Assembly: GCA_900753245.1 (NCBI GenBank)
Contig: CAADYJ010000066.1
Coordinates: 1-18,087 of the forward strand
Source: Clostridia bacterium
Lineage (GTDB): Bacteria > Bacillota > Clostridia > TANB77 > CAG-508
Length of the DNA stretch: 18,087 nt
Direction of reading: 5' to 3'
How positions within the stretch are numbered: the stretch's first letter is position 1; each line of letters opens with the position of its first letter. Position numbers and translations under genes: made by a program. Under the pieces are notes generated by a model that worked only from the letters and a program-made list of their open reading frames with translations, was not told where the DNA came from and did not search any database. Positions 1 to 8,013 of this stretch are shown piece after piece.

Positions 1-82
1 AGTCTATATAAATATTATAACAAATTTCAAAGAAAGGAGAAATTCGTATAATAAATATATTTACATTATACGAGGAGAAAAA

Positions 83-1666
83 ATGAAAAAATGCAAAATT
101 TACTTTTTAATTATATTATTTATTATACTTTCTATATTTTTGATATTTTCATTTAAGATTGTTTTTGCAAAATATATGTTTTCAAAGTCTATAGTTGTTG
201 CTAATGTTGACATTGATAGAACTAGTCCACAAGTTACAATATCATATTTACCAGAAAATGTTACAAATGATAAAATAGTTGTAAGAATAAAGGCAAATGA
301 GGAAATAAAGCCAATTGATGGTTGGATTTTACAAGATGATAAAAAAACATTAATAAAAGAATATGATAAAAACATAATTGAAGAAATAGAAATAGAGGAT
401 TTAGCAGGAAATAAGACAAAACAAAAAGTTACTGTAACTCAAATAGATAAGGAATGTCCTAGTATAGAAATATTAGAAATTACAAATGATAACAAAGAAT
501 ATCCTACATATGTAAACAAAGAAAAAACAATATCAGTGTTAATAAAAATAACAGACAATAATAGCATATATGAAAAATTAAAAGAAGAAGATATAAAAAT
601 AATTGTAGGAACAAAAGAAGAATTTCCAAAAGAGAAAAAAATTACATATGAAAAAGATACAAATAAAGAAAAAATAGCTAAATTAATAGTAAAAGGAATT
701 GAGAAAGATGGAATTTTAAAGATAAAAATATTAGAAAATACAATAAAAGACGAAGCTAAAAATCCAAATAAAGAAGTAGAAAAAACGAGTAACATTATAA
801 TTGATAATACAAAACCAGAAGCAAGTTTTAAACAAAAAGAATTAAATGATGGAAAAATACAAGCCATTGTTACAGCAAATGAAAAAATAAAAAAGCTAAA
901 TGGATGGGAGATGACTGATGAAAAGATACTAAAGAAAACATTTAATAACAATTTATCATATGTTATTGACATAGAAGACCTAGCAGGAAATAAACAACAA
1001 GTAAATATAAACATTGTAGAAGCTACAAATGTAATAATGAGTTATGCATCACACAATTCAATGGTTGGTTGGAGCTATGGATATGGAAATTATGATATAG
1101 CAGGTTTAGAAGCAATAAAAGAAAATTCTAAATATAAAACAGAGAGTCTAGCATTTAGCATTTCTGGAAATGTAGATGAAGATTTTTTACAAGCAAGAGC
1201 TTTTGTGTATACTAACTGGGGAGAAGGTAGTAAAGCAATGTGTAATGATTCTAATCAAATTTATACTTATGGATGGAATCCAGTTAATTCTGAATGGAAA
1301 TATAAAACCGATCAAAATAGAATTATATTAAATAATAAAAATTATTTTCAATTAGGAGGTGCAGGTGTAAATGGAGAAGGAGAAACAGATTTAGATGGAA
1401 ATGGAGAAATAAGTAAAGAGCTTATGGAAGAATATCGTTATGGAATTTCAGCAATTCAACTTAAATTAAAAAGTTATGAAAATAATTCTATAATTTATCA
1501 AGTTTATGTAGATTCTATAGGATGGCTAAAACCTGCCAAAAATGAAGAAATAGCATGTTATAGAAAAGATAAACCATTTTCAGCTATACGTGTTGCTCTA
1601 GTACCAAATTCAGAATTAAATTCAGTATATAATTTATGGAATAAAGATACTGGAAAAACATTATAA
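83..1666 (+). CDS. Surface protein with Ig-like repeats and a C-terminal ChW-like segment
   Basis: The 527-residue product opens with a strongly hydrophobic segment (about residues 6-29) ending VFA, so it is either exported or membrane-tethered. Residues 44-120 and 238-312 are two related Ig-like units: each starts DRTSP/DNTKP, has a GW about 35 residues on, and ends in EDLAGNK. Residues 121-237 look like a third, divergent unit beginning DKECPSIEI. The C-terminus (about 453-508) has IQLKLKS, YQVYVDSIGW and FSAIRVALVP, resembling clostridial hydrophobic-W (ChW) repeats, which are thought to act in cell-surface binding. DLDGNGEIS (436-444) resembles an EF-hand loop but lacks the usual position-12 acidic residue. 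The start at 83 is supported by GAGGAG just upstream and by the signal-like N-terminus. The frame stays open to the window edge, so a longer form cannot be excluded. There is no LPxTG motif. The exact ligand is unknown. Confidence 0.8.
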   Translation: MKKCKIYFLIILFIILSIFLIFSFKIVFAKYMFSKSIVVANVDIDRTSPQVTISYLPENVTNDKIVVRIKANEEIKPIDGWILQDDKKTLIKEYDKNIIEEIEIEDLAGNKTKQKVTVTQIDKECPSIEILEITNDNKEYPTYVNKEKTISVLIKITDNNSIYEKLKEEDIKIIVGTKEEFPKEKKITYEKDTNKEKIAKLIVKGIEKDGILKIKILENTIKDEAKNPNKEVEKTSNIIIDNTKPEASFKQKELNDGKIQAIVTANEKIKKLNGWEMTDEKILKKTFNNNLSYVIDIEDLAGNKQQVNINIVEATNVIMSYASHNSMVGWSYGYGNYDIAGLEAIKENSKYKTESLAFSISGNVDEDFLQARAFVYTNWGEGSKAMCNDSNQIYTYGWNPVNSEWKYKTDQNRIILNNKNYFQLGGAGVNGEGETDLDGNGEISKELMEEYRYGISAIQLKLKSYENNSIIYQVYVDSIGWLKPAKNEEIACYRKDKPFSAIRVALVPNSELNSVYNLWNKDTGKTL

Positions 1667-1682
1667 ATAACATAAAAAATAA

Positions 1683-1712
1683 TTGACATTCGAATTGTTA
1701 TAAATATATAAT
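1683..1712 (+). promoter_or_regulatory. Promoter for the CNNM/WG-repeat unit
   Basis: TTGACA at 1683-1688 and TATAAT at 1707-1712 are separated by 18 bases. The site lies 17 bases after the upstream gene's stop and about 60 bases before the next start, leaving room for a 5' UTR of roughly 55 bases. Confidence 0.7.
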
Positions 1713-1773
1713 AAAAGCTATAAAAAGGGGAATAAATATAAGTAAGAAAAAAGAGAGGAATGATATAACATAT

Positions 1774-3060
1774 ATGATATCACAACTATTAATCTTACTA
1801 ATATTAATTTTGCTAAATGCATATTTTGCAGCCTCAGAAATAGCTTTTATTTCTTTAAATGATACTAAAATTGAAAAACAGGCTAAAGAAGGAAATAAGA
1901 AAGCTAAGCAAATAGAAAAAATGCTTAAAAATCCAAGTAAATTTTTAGCAACTATACAAATTGGAATAACTTTAGCAGGTTTTTTGTCTAGTGCATTTGC
2001 ATCAGATACATTTGCAAATATATTAGCCCCTACGTTAAATAATATCTTTCCAATAATATCAATAGAGGTATTTAAAAAAATATCAATAATATTAATAACT
2101 ATAATATTGTCTTTTTTTACATTAGTCTTTGGTGAATTAGTACCCAAAAGACTAGCAATGAAGTATTATGAAAAAATAGCTTATAGTACAATAGGAGTAA
2201 TAAGAGTAATAGCAATAATTACAGCACCATTTGTAAAAATATTAACAATAGTAACAAATTTTATTTCTAAAATATTTGGAATTTCAGAAAGTGAAGAAGA
2301 AATTGTTACAGAAGAAGAAATAAAAATGATGATAGATGAAGGCGAAGAAAAAGGAACAATAGAAGAAGACGAAAAAGAAATGATTCATAATATTTTTGAG
2401 TTTAATGATATAACAGTATCAGAAGTAATGACACATAGAATAGATGTATATGCTGTAGATATAAATTCTAATATAGAAGATATTCTAAAAGAATTAGGAG
2501 AATATAAATATAGCAGAATACCAGTATATGAAGAAGAAATAGACGATATAAAAGGCATATTATTTATAAAAGACTTAATAAAATATGTAAATAGTAAAAA
2601 AAGTATAAAAATAAAAAACATAATGAGAGAAGCATATTTTGTGTCTGAAAATAAGCCTATAAATGAATTATTTAAAGATTTGCAAAAAAATAAAAAGCAA
2701 ATGGCTATAGTAATAGATGAATATGGAGGAACTGCAGGAGTAGTTACAATGGAAGATTTATTAGAAGAAATAGTTGGAAATATTTTTGATGAATATGATG
2801 AAATTGAAAAAGAGTATGAAAAAATAGATGATAACACTTTTTTACTTAGTGGAAGCATCTCTATAAATGAATTAAAGAAGATTTTAAAAATAGAAATTCC
2901 AGAGGGAGACTATGATACACTATCAGGATATTTATTAGAAAAATTAGGAAGAGTTCCTGAAGATAATGAAAAGCCAACGATAGAAACAAAACAAGTAGTA
3001 TATAAAATAGAAGAATATGAAGAAAAAAGAATTTTATGGGTTAAGGCTTGTAAAATATAA
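1774..3060 (+). CDS. HlyC/CorC-type CNNM-CBS membrane transporter protein
   Basis: The 428-residue length is normal for the family. A CNNM/DUF21 membrane domain spans about residues 1-190: a hydrophobic first helix running into FAASEIAF at 18-25, hydrophobic helices around 60-80 and 100-120, then GELVPK at 120-125. Two CBS motifs follow (about 210-335), with VMTHR at 218-222 and IDEYGGTAGVVT at 314-325, and then a CorC_HlyC transporter-associated domain (about 345-425) containing YDTLSGYL. Members of this family are linked to magnesium or cobalt export, and some were misnamed haemolysins; the ion here is inferred only. The nearest Shine-Dalgarno, GAGAGGA at 1753-1759, is 14 bases from the ATG, longer than usual. 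An ATG at 1760 reads ATG-ATA-TAA and cannot be the start. The WG-repeat gene follows 23 bases downstream, so the two are probably co-transcribed. Confidence 0.9.
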   Translation: MISQLLILLILILLNAYFAASEIAFISLNDTKIEKQAKEGNKKAKQIEKMLKNPSKFLATIQIGITLAGFLSSAFASDTFANILAPTLNNIFPIISIEVFKKISIILITIILSFFTLVFGELVPKRLAMKYYEKIAYSTIGVIRVIAIITAPFVKILTIVTNFISKIFGISESEEEIVTEEEIKMMIDEGEEKGTIEEDEKEMIHNIFEFNDITVSEVMTHRIDVYAVDINSNIEDILKELGEYKYSRIPVYEEEIDDIKGILFIKDLIKYVNSKKSIKIKNIMREAYFVSENKPINELFKDLQKNKKQMAIVIDEYGGTAGVVTMEDLLEEIVGNIFDEYDEIEKEYEKIDDNTFLLSGSISINELKKILKIEIPEGDYDTLSGYLLEKLGRVPEDNEKPTIETKQVVYKIEEYEEKRILWVKACKI

Positions 3061-3083
3061 AAAACAGTAGTGGGGGTAATAAG

Positions 3084-4829
3084 ATGAGTGGAAATATAAA
3101 GAAAAAAATTATAATAAGTATTATAGCAATAGTTGTTATAGCAATAATTGTAATAGGAGGAATCTTTTTAAAGAATATATTAGAAGAATATAATATAGAA
3201 GAGGTTAATCAATTCTCGTATTTTACATTATATCAAAATCAAAAATATGGAGTAATAGATACTAAAGGAAATATAATAGTAGAAGCAAAATACGATAAAG
3301 TTGCAATACCAAACCCATCAAAACCAGTATTTATATGCTATTATGATTATAATTCTCAAGAGGACAGTTATTCTACAAAAGTATATAATGAAAAAAATGA
3401 AGAAATATTTTCACAATACGAACAAGTATTACCTCTTATGTTTCAAGATTCAACAGCAAAAGTACCATATGAAAAAAGTGTATTAAAGTATAAAGAAAAT
3501 GGTAAATATGGAATAATGGATTTTGAAGGTAAAAAAATAACTAAAGCACAATATACATCTATAGAAAGTTTATTATACAAAGAAGGTTATCTAATAGTTG
3601 GAGAAAATGATAAATATGGAATAATAAATGGTAAAGGAAAAAGAATTGTAAAATCTCAATATGATACTATTACTGCTGATGGATATTATAAAGAAGATTC
3701 AAAGTATAAATATGCAGGATTTATTGTAAGTGCTAAAACAGAAACAGGATATCAATATGGATATATAAACTTTAAAGGTAAAATGATTTTAGAAGCAGAA
3801 TATAATGAAGTAGATAGAGTTACAGAAATTTCTGATGATGAAAATGCATATTTAGTAGCTTTTAAAAATGGACAAGCAGGTTTATTAAAAAATAAGAAAT
3901 ATATATTACAACACCAATATGAAGATATAGAATACAATAAAAACAATAAATTATTTACAGTTCAAAAGGCTTCTAGACAAGGAATTGTAGATTTAGAAGG
4001 AAAACAAATTATAGAAACTGAATATGACAATATTTTTATTTCTCAAGATTTAATAATAGCTGAAAAAGATGGAGAAAGTTATACTTTTGATATTAATGGA
4101 AATAAACAAGATTCAGAGGTCAATAATGAATTAATAAAGACTGAAAATGAGAATTATTTTATTTCTATAGAAGATAATGAAAAATACGGTGTTTTAAATA
4201 AAAATAATGAAAAAATAATAGATAACAATTATCAGTATATTGAATATGTATTTGGAGATTTATTTATAGCTACTAAAAATGGAAAAAGTGGAGTAATAGA
4301 TGTTACTGGAAATACAAAAATTAATTTGGAATATGATGTAGTTCAAAGGTTAGAGAATACAAATATAATACAAGCAATAAAAATAAAAGAAAATGTAACA
4401 AAGTTGTATAATAAAAATTTAGAAGAAGTAAGTTTTCTAAAAAATGCAGTTGTATATAACAAAAACAATTATATAAAAGTAGTATCAGATACAGATATGC
4501 AATATTTAGATAAAGAAGGAAATATAATATCAAGTAAAGAAATATTAGAGCAAAATGATATATATGCATTAAAAAAAGATGAAAAATGGGGATTTGTAGA
4601 CAAAGAAGGAAATATAATAATAGAGCCAAAATATGACATGGTAACAGAATTTAATTCTTATGGATTTGCAGGAATAAAACAAGGTAATAAATGGGGAGTA
4701 ATAGATACTACAGGAAATATAGTATTAGAACCAACCTATAATATTAATTGGCAAGAACCTGAATTTATAGGAAAGTATTGCAAAGTAAATTTTGGATACG
4801 GATTAGATTATTATACAGATAAATTATAA
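3084..4829 (+). CDS. WG-repeat protein with an N-terminal membrane anchor
   Basis: The 581-residue product has one transmembrane helix at about residues 8-29 and then a large domain made almost entirely of WG-type beta repeats. Each repeat has the pattern (W/Y)G-(V/I)-(I/V)-(D/N)-x-x-G-(N/K)-x-I-x-x-x-x-Y. Units begin near residues 54, 142, 178, 225, 265, 299, 334 (degenerate), 367, 403, 501 and 537; the last two carry the canonical WG. The topology suggests an extracytoplasmic repeat domain attached by the N-terminal helix, with no enzymatic motif. WG-repeat proteins are common in gut bacteria and usually have no assigned function; a binding or envelope role is inference. The ATG at 3084 follows a G-rich ribosome binding site (GGGGG at 3072-3076). 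The gene lies close behind the CNNM gene and lacks a promoter of its own. Confidence 0.85.
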   Translation: MSGNIKKKIIISIIAIVVIAIIVIGGIFLKNILEEYNIEEVNQFSYFTLYQNQKYGVIDTKGNIIVEAKYDKVAIPNPSKPVFICYYDYNSQEDSYSTKVYNEKNEEIFSQYEQVLPLMFQDSTAKVPYEKSVLKYKENGKYGIMDFEGKKITKAQYTSIESLLYKEGYLIVGENDKYGIINGKGKRIVKSQYDTITADGYYKEDSKYKYAGFIVSAKTETGYQYGYINFKGKMILEAEYNEVDRVTEISDDENAYLVAFKNGQAGLLKNKKYILQHQYEDIEYNKNNKLFTVQKASRQGIVDLEGKQIIETEYDNIFISQDLIIAEKDGESYTFDINGNKQDSEVNNELIKTENENYFISIEDNEKYGVLNKNNEKIIDNNYQYIEYVFGDLFIATKNGKSGVIDVTGNTKINLEYDVVQRLENTNIIQAIKIKENVTKLYNKNLEEVSFLKNAVVYNKNNYIKVVSDTDMQYLDKEGNIISSKEILEQNDIYALKKDEKWGFVDKEGNIIIEPKYDMVTEFNSYGFAGIKQGNKWGVIDTTGNIVLEPTYNINWQEPEFIGKYCKVNFGYGLDYYTDKL

Positions 4830-4855
4830 AATAACATAAAAAATGGTAAAAACAC

Positions 4856-4884
4856 TTGTATTGTAAGTAAAAATGTGATAAAAT
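4856..4884 (+). promoter_or_regulatory. Promoter of the rpsF-ssb-rpsR operon
   Basis: TTGTAT at 4856-4861 and TAAAAT at 4879-4884 have a 17-base spacer, with TG at 4876-4877 one base before the -10 (extended -10). The expected transcript start near 4891 gives a 5' leader of about 75 bases before the rpsF ATG. Confidence 0.7.
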
Positions 4885-4901
4885 AACAACGTTATATATG
4901 A

Positions 4902-4940
4902 GATGTATTAAATGCATCCTTACTTACATTCAAATGTAGG
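4902..4940 (+). promoter_or_regulatory. Structured rpsF leader, possible S6:S18 autoregulatory site
   Basis: Two adjacent hairpins can form in the leader. The first pairs GATGTAT (4902-4908) with ATGCATC (4912-4918, one G-U pair). The second pairs TACAT (4925-4929) with ATGTA (4934-4938), and CC (4918-4919) can close on GG (4939-4940) with an asymmetric internal bulge. Many Firmicutes rpsF leaders carry a motif bound by the S6:S18 complex. I cannot confirm here the conserved bases of that motif, so this is a structural candidate only. Confidence 0.35.
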
Positions 4941-4966
4941 TTATAAACCAAAAGGAGGTGAAAATA

Positions 4967-5251
4967 ATGAATAAATACGAAAGTGTTATCATTATTAATC
5001 CAAATGTTGATGAAGAAGGAATAAAAGGACTTGTTCCAAAATTAACAGATTTGATTAATAACGATGGAAAAGTAGAAAAAGTTGATGAATTAGGAAAGAA
5101 AAAATTAGCTTATGAAATACAAAAAAATAAAGAAGGATACTATGTAGTATTTAACTTTGAAGCAAACCCAGACCTAATTTCTGAACTTGAAAGAAATTAT
5201 CGTATAACAGACGAAGTAATCAAATTTATGACAATAAAAGTTGAAGAATAA
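4967..5251 (+). CDS. rpsF: 30S ribosomal protein S6
   Basis: The 94-residue product begins MNKYESVIIINPNVDEEG and contains GKKKLAYEIQKNKEGYYVVFNF and YRITDEVIKFMTIKVEE near the end, the standard S6 pattern. S6 binds 16S rRNA in the platform of the small subunit as a dimer with S18. I chose the ATG at 4967 rather than the GTG at 4958: the Shine-Dalgarno AAAGGAGGTG (4951-4960) overlaps that GTG and is well spaced for the ATG, and S6 proteins normally start at MNKYE. It is first in the rpsF-ssb-rpsR operon. Confidence 0.97.
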   Translation: MNKYESVIIINPNVDEEGIKGLVPKLTDLINNDGKVEKVDELGKKKLAYEIQKNKEGYYVVFNFEANPDLISELERNYRITDEVIKFMTIKVEE

Positions 5252-5286
5252 AGTGGGGCCTTTAAGAAAGGTAAGGTAGAAAAAAT

Positions 5287-5715
5287 ATGAATAAAGTAAT
5301 TTTAATGGGAAGATTAACTAGAGATCCAGAAGTTAGATATACACAATCTAATAATACTTTAGTTGCATCTTTTAGTTTGGCAGTTAATAGAAGATTTGTT
5401 AGACCAGGAGAAGAAAGACAAGCAGATTTTATTAACATTGTAGCTTGGAGTAAACTTGGAGAATTTTGTAGCAAATACTTCAAAAAAGGTCAACAAGTAG
5501 GAATAATTGGAAGAATACAAACAAGAACTTGGGATGATGACCAAGGACAAAAACATTATATTACAGAAGTAGTAGCTGAAGAAGCATATTTTGCAGATAG
5601 TAAAAGAGATGGAGAAACAAGTGGAAACTTTGATGCAACATTTGGAACAATGCCAGGTACAGCATCAACAGGTTCAGATTTTGAAGTTTCTTCAGGAGAT
5701 GATTTACCATTCTAG
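5287..5715 (+). CDS. ssb: Single-stranded DNA-binding protein
   Basis: The 142-residue product has an OB-fold domain at about residues 1-105: MNKVILMGRLTRDPEVRYT at the N-terminus, FINIVAWSKLGEF at 48-60 and the GQQVGIIGRIQTRTW strand region at 68-82. A short Gly/Ser/Thr-rich linker leads to the acidic tail GDDLPF (137-142), which recruits replication and repair partners. The linker is shorter than in many bacterial SSBs. Its place between rpsF and rpsR is the conserved Firmicutes arrangement, so it is expressed with ribosomal proteins. The ribosome binding site is purine-rich (AAGGTAAGGTAGA upstream) rather than a strong GGAGG. Confidence 0.97.
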   Translation: MNKVILMGRLTRDPEVRYTQSNNTLVASFSLAVNRRFVRPGEERQADFINIVAWSKLGEFCSKYFKKGQQVGIIGRIQTRTWDDDQGQKHYITEVVAEEAYFADSKRDGETSGNFDATFGTMPGTASTGSDFEVSSGDDLPF

Positions 5716-5753
5716 GCAAAAAAGTAAAATTAAAAGTTAGGGGGGAATAAAAA

Positions 5754-6032
5754 ATGGCAGATAAAAAACAAAGAAGAAATAACAGAAATAATGAAGATGA
5801 TGATTTCAACCCAAGATTTAGAAAAATAAGAAAAAAAGTTTGTCCTTTATGTGCAGACAAAAATCTTGTGTTAGATTATAAAAATGCAGATCAATTAAAA
5901 AAATTCATTAATGATAAAGGTAAAATATTACCAAGAAGAGCAACAGGAGCATGTGCAAAACATCAAAGAGATATTACTTTAACAGTAAAAAGAGCTAGAC
6001 AAATAGCTATATTACCATTTACTCAAGAGTAA
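5754..6032 (+). CDS. rpsR: 30S ribosomal protein S18, Cys-containing form
   Basis: The 92-residue product has a charged N-terminal extension (MADKKQRRNNRNNEDDD) followed by the S18 core: YKNADQLKKFIN, KILPRRATGACAKHQRD and VKRARQIAILPF. Cys30 and Cys33 (CPLC) with Cys67 and His70 (CAKH) form a plausible metal-binding set, so this is the zinc-ribbon-like (C+) form of S18, which many bacteria have lost. S18 pairs with S6 on 16S rRNA, and co-transcription with rpsF fits this. A strong AGGGGGG site (5739-5745) precedes the ATG, and a rho-independent terminator follows about 30 bases after the stop. Confidence 0.97.
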   Translation: MADKKQRRNNRNNEDDDFNPRFRKIRKKVCPLCADKNLVLDYKNADQLKKFINDKGKILPRRATGACAKHQRDITLTVKRARQIAILPFTQE

Positions 6033-6065
6033 TATAAAAAGTGTATTAATACATAAATATAATAG

Positions 6066-6110
6066 GGGCTAAATATAAACGTTTATTGCGTTTTATTTAG
6101 TCCTTTTTTT
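6066..6110 (+). terminator. Rho-independent terminator of the rpsF operon
   Basis: A 15-16 bp stem pairs 6066-6081 with 6089-6103 (one bulged T at 6076, one G-T pair) around the loop TTTATTG, followed by seven T residues at 6104-6110. Confidence 0.9.
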
Positions 6111-6162
6111 ATTTGCTAAAGTTTATTAGTATCCATAGGTAAATTATATATTATTTTTATAC

Positions 6163-6250
6163 CTTGTTGTCGCGGTCTCCAGTTTATTAATTTAGTATGT
6201 CGACCGCTTCAATCGCTACTTACGAAATTGCTCGTTTGTTCGCTACGCGG
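6163..6250. repeat. GC-rich intergenic element, possible dispersed repeat
   Basis: By hand count about 40 of 88 bases are G or C, against roughly a quarter in the flanking DNA. It carries an inverted repeat GCGGTC (6172-6177) / GACCGC (6202-6207), the direct repeats CGCTAC (6214-6219 and 6241-6246) and a further CGCGGT at 6246-6251. No open frame on either strand is convincing. It sits between the rpsR terminator and the next surface-protein gene, a typical location for a small non-coding repeat. Identity as a repeat family is inference. Confidence 0.4.
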
Positions 6251-6325
6251 TATTACAAATAATTATATAATTTATCTATATACAAAATAATTAAATCAAA
6301 ATAAAAATTTAAGATAGGAGAGAAT

Positions 6326-7930
6326 ATGAAAAATACAATAACAAGAAAAACATTAATAATAATATTTTTAATAATACAAATATTACAAATTATATCAAGT
6401 GCATTTAATACAGTACAAGCAAATATAAAAGAAGGTGACAATATTGAATTAAAAGGAGACCATGAATGTGATTCATTATTAGAATATTGGATGAAAGATT
6501 ATAATAAATGGAGTTACAAAATAGTATGGTATGTTTATTATAATGATCCAGAAACAAAAGAAAAATATCCAGCATTTTGCATTGAACCACAAAAAGAAGG
6601 TGTTGGAACAGGATATAATTCATATGTTACATCAATATCTAGAGAAAATGATAATAGAATTTGGCGTATATTAAATAAAGGGTATATGGGGTCGACATAT
6701 AAAGATTGGAGTTTAGAATGTGATGACGACTTTTATACTGCAAATAAAGTAGCACTTCATAGTTTAGCAGAAGGAATATCACCAAAAGATAAGTATATTT
6801 TAGGAAATCGTAGTGTTGATGGAAATACAGTAGAAGAAATCCAAAGAAGAGGAGCGAAAGTATTAGAAGTAGCTCAAACACTATATGAATATGGAATAAA
6901 TGGTACAGAAATATATAAATCTCCAGTTGTAAATATTAAAAAAAGTGGAGAAACTAAAATTCAAGAAATAAAAGGAATAAATTATTATATTCAAAATTAT
7001 TTAATATCATCAAATAAATATTTAAAATCATATAATATTAGTATTGAGAATTTTCCGAATGAAACCAAAATTTTAAATTCAAAAAATGAAGAAATAAATA
7101 ATTCATGTGAAAAAAATATAAAAATAGCAATCCCAACAAATAAAATAAAACAAGATATAGATGGAACAATAAAAGTAGAAAATGCATTAATAAAAACAAA
7201 TCCGATATATTACTGTAAAAGTTCTATAGATAAAGCTCAAAGTTATATTACATATACAAGCGGATATGAGAAAGCATCTGCTAAAATAAATATGCAAGTA
7301 AAAGCCAATAACTGTAATTTACAAATAAAAAAAGTAGATAAAGAAACAAATAAACCAGTAGCAAATGTCACTTTTGAAATAAAAAATAAAGAAGGTAAAA
7401 AAATAGGAGAAGCAGTAACAGACAAAGATGGAATTGCTAGAATAAACGATATTACCCCTCAAATAGTAAAAATAAAAGAAATAAAAGTTCCAGAAGAATA
7501 TGTTTTATCAAAAGATGAAAAAGAAATAATGTTAGAATGGGGAAAAACGGCACAAGTATTTTTTGAAAATAGAAAGAAAAAAGGTCAAATTGAAATTTAC
7601 AAAGTGGATAAAGAAAATAATAAAATAAAGTTAGAAGGAGTGGAATTTAATGTATTAGATAACAAAAATAATATTGTAGATACATTAAAAACAAATGATG
7701 AAGGCTATGCAATAACTAAAAAATTGCCAATAGGAGAATATACAATAGTGGAAACAAAAACAAAGGATGAGTATATATTAAATGAAGAAAAGCAAACAAT
7801 TGAAATAATAGAAGATGGTGAGGTAGTTAAATTAATTATTACGAACCTATTAAAAGAACAACAGGAAGAGCCAGAACAACCAAAGGAACCAGAACCACTA
7901 AAACCTACATTACCAAGAACAGGATTTTAG
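6326..7930 (+). CDS. Thioester-domain/SpaA-type surface adhesin ending at LPRTG
   Basis: The 534-residue product has a signal peptide (about 1-32, ending VQA). The N-terminal domain (about 40-195) resembles the TQXA thioester adhesin domain: YPAFCIEP places the Cys at 85, and YTANKVALHS at 137-146 aligns with the segment that normally holds ATQxA, with Lys141 where Gln is expected. Two SpaA/Cna-B-like domains follow. The first (331-416) has IKKVDK, Glu385 and FEN415; the second (421-508) has IYKVDK, Glu476 and TN507, the Lys/Glu/Asn sets used for intramolecular isopeptide bonds. A Pro/Glu-rich stalk (511-528) leads to LPRTG at 529-533, but the protein stops one residue later, without the usual hydrophobic helix and basic tail. 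It is probably secreted and pilin- or adhesin-like; wall anchoring is uncertain. The ribosome binding site is TAGGAGAG. Confidence 0.82.
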   Translation: MKNTITRKTLIIIFLIIQILQIISSAFNTVQANIKEGDNIELKGDHECDSLLEYWMKDYNKWSYKIVWYVYYNDPETKEKYPAFCIEPQKEGVGTGYNSYVTSISRENDNRIWRILNKGYMGSTYKDWSLECDDDFYTANKVALHSLAEGISPKDKYILGNRSVDGNTVEEIQRRGAKVLEVAQTLYEYGINGTEIYKSPVVNIKKSGETKIQEIKGINYYIQNYLISSNKYLKSYNISIENFPNETKILNSKNEEINNSCEKNIKIAIPTNKIKQDIDGTIKVENALIKTNPIYYCKSSIDKAQSYITYTSGYEKASAKINMQVKANNCNLQIKKVDKETNKPVANVTFEIKNKEGKKIGEAVTDKDGIARINDITPQIVKIKEIKVPEEYVLSKDEKEIMLEWGKTAQVFFENRKKKGQIEIYKVDKENNKIKLEGVEFNVLDNKNNIVDTLKTNDEGYAITKKLPIGEYTIVETKTKDEYILNEEKQTIEIIEDGEVVKLIITNLLKEQQEEPEQPKEPEPLKPTLPRTGF

Positions 7931-8013
7931 ATATACTAATAAAATAGTAAATACAAAATTAACTATATAGTTGAAAAATAAAAAATAGTATGATATTATA
8001 AGGAGGACGGAAC

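Noticed and set aside
439..1014. Long open frames on the minus strand opposite the first surface gene and opposite the CNNM and WG-repeat genes
   Set aside because: Mirror frames of AT-rich coding sequence, giving Ser/Phe/Ile-rich products with no ribosome binding site; the + strand genes have clear domains.
1667..4844. Same string ATAACATAAAAAAT after two different stop codons (1667-1680 and 4831-4844), with a similar string near 16104
   Set aside because: Low-complexity A-rich sequence of 14 bases in an AT-rich genome; chance is a fair explanation and no structure is associated.
4958..4966. GTG start for rpsF giving three extra residues
   Set aside because: The GTG is part of the Shine-Dalgarno sequence itself; the ATG at 4967 has correct spacing and matches the conserved S6 start.
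7971..7999. Good promoter match (TTGAAA, 17-base spacer, extended TATTAT) before the DUF4160 gene
   Set aside because: Transcription from it would start about base 8006, inside or after the AGGAGG ribosome binding site at 8001-8006, so the message would lose its own site. Either chance or a near-leaderless start; not enough to annotate.
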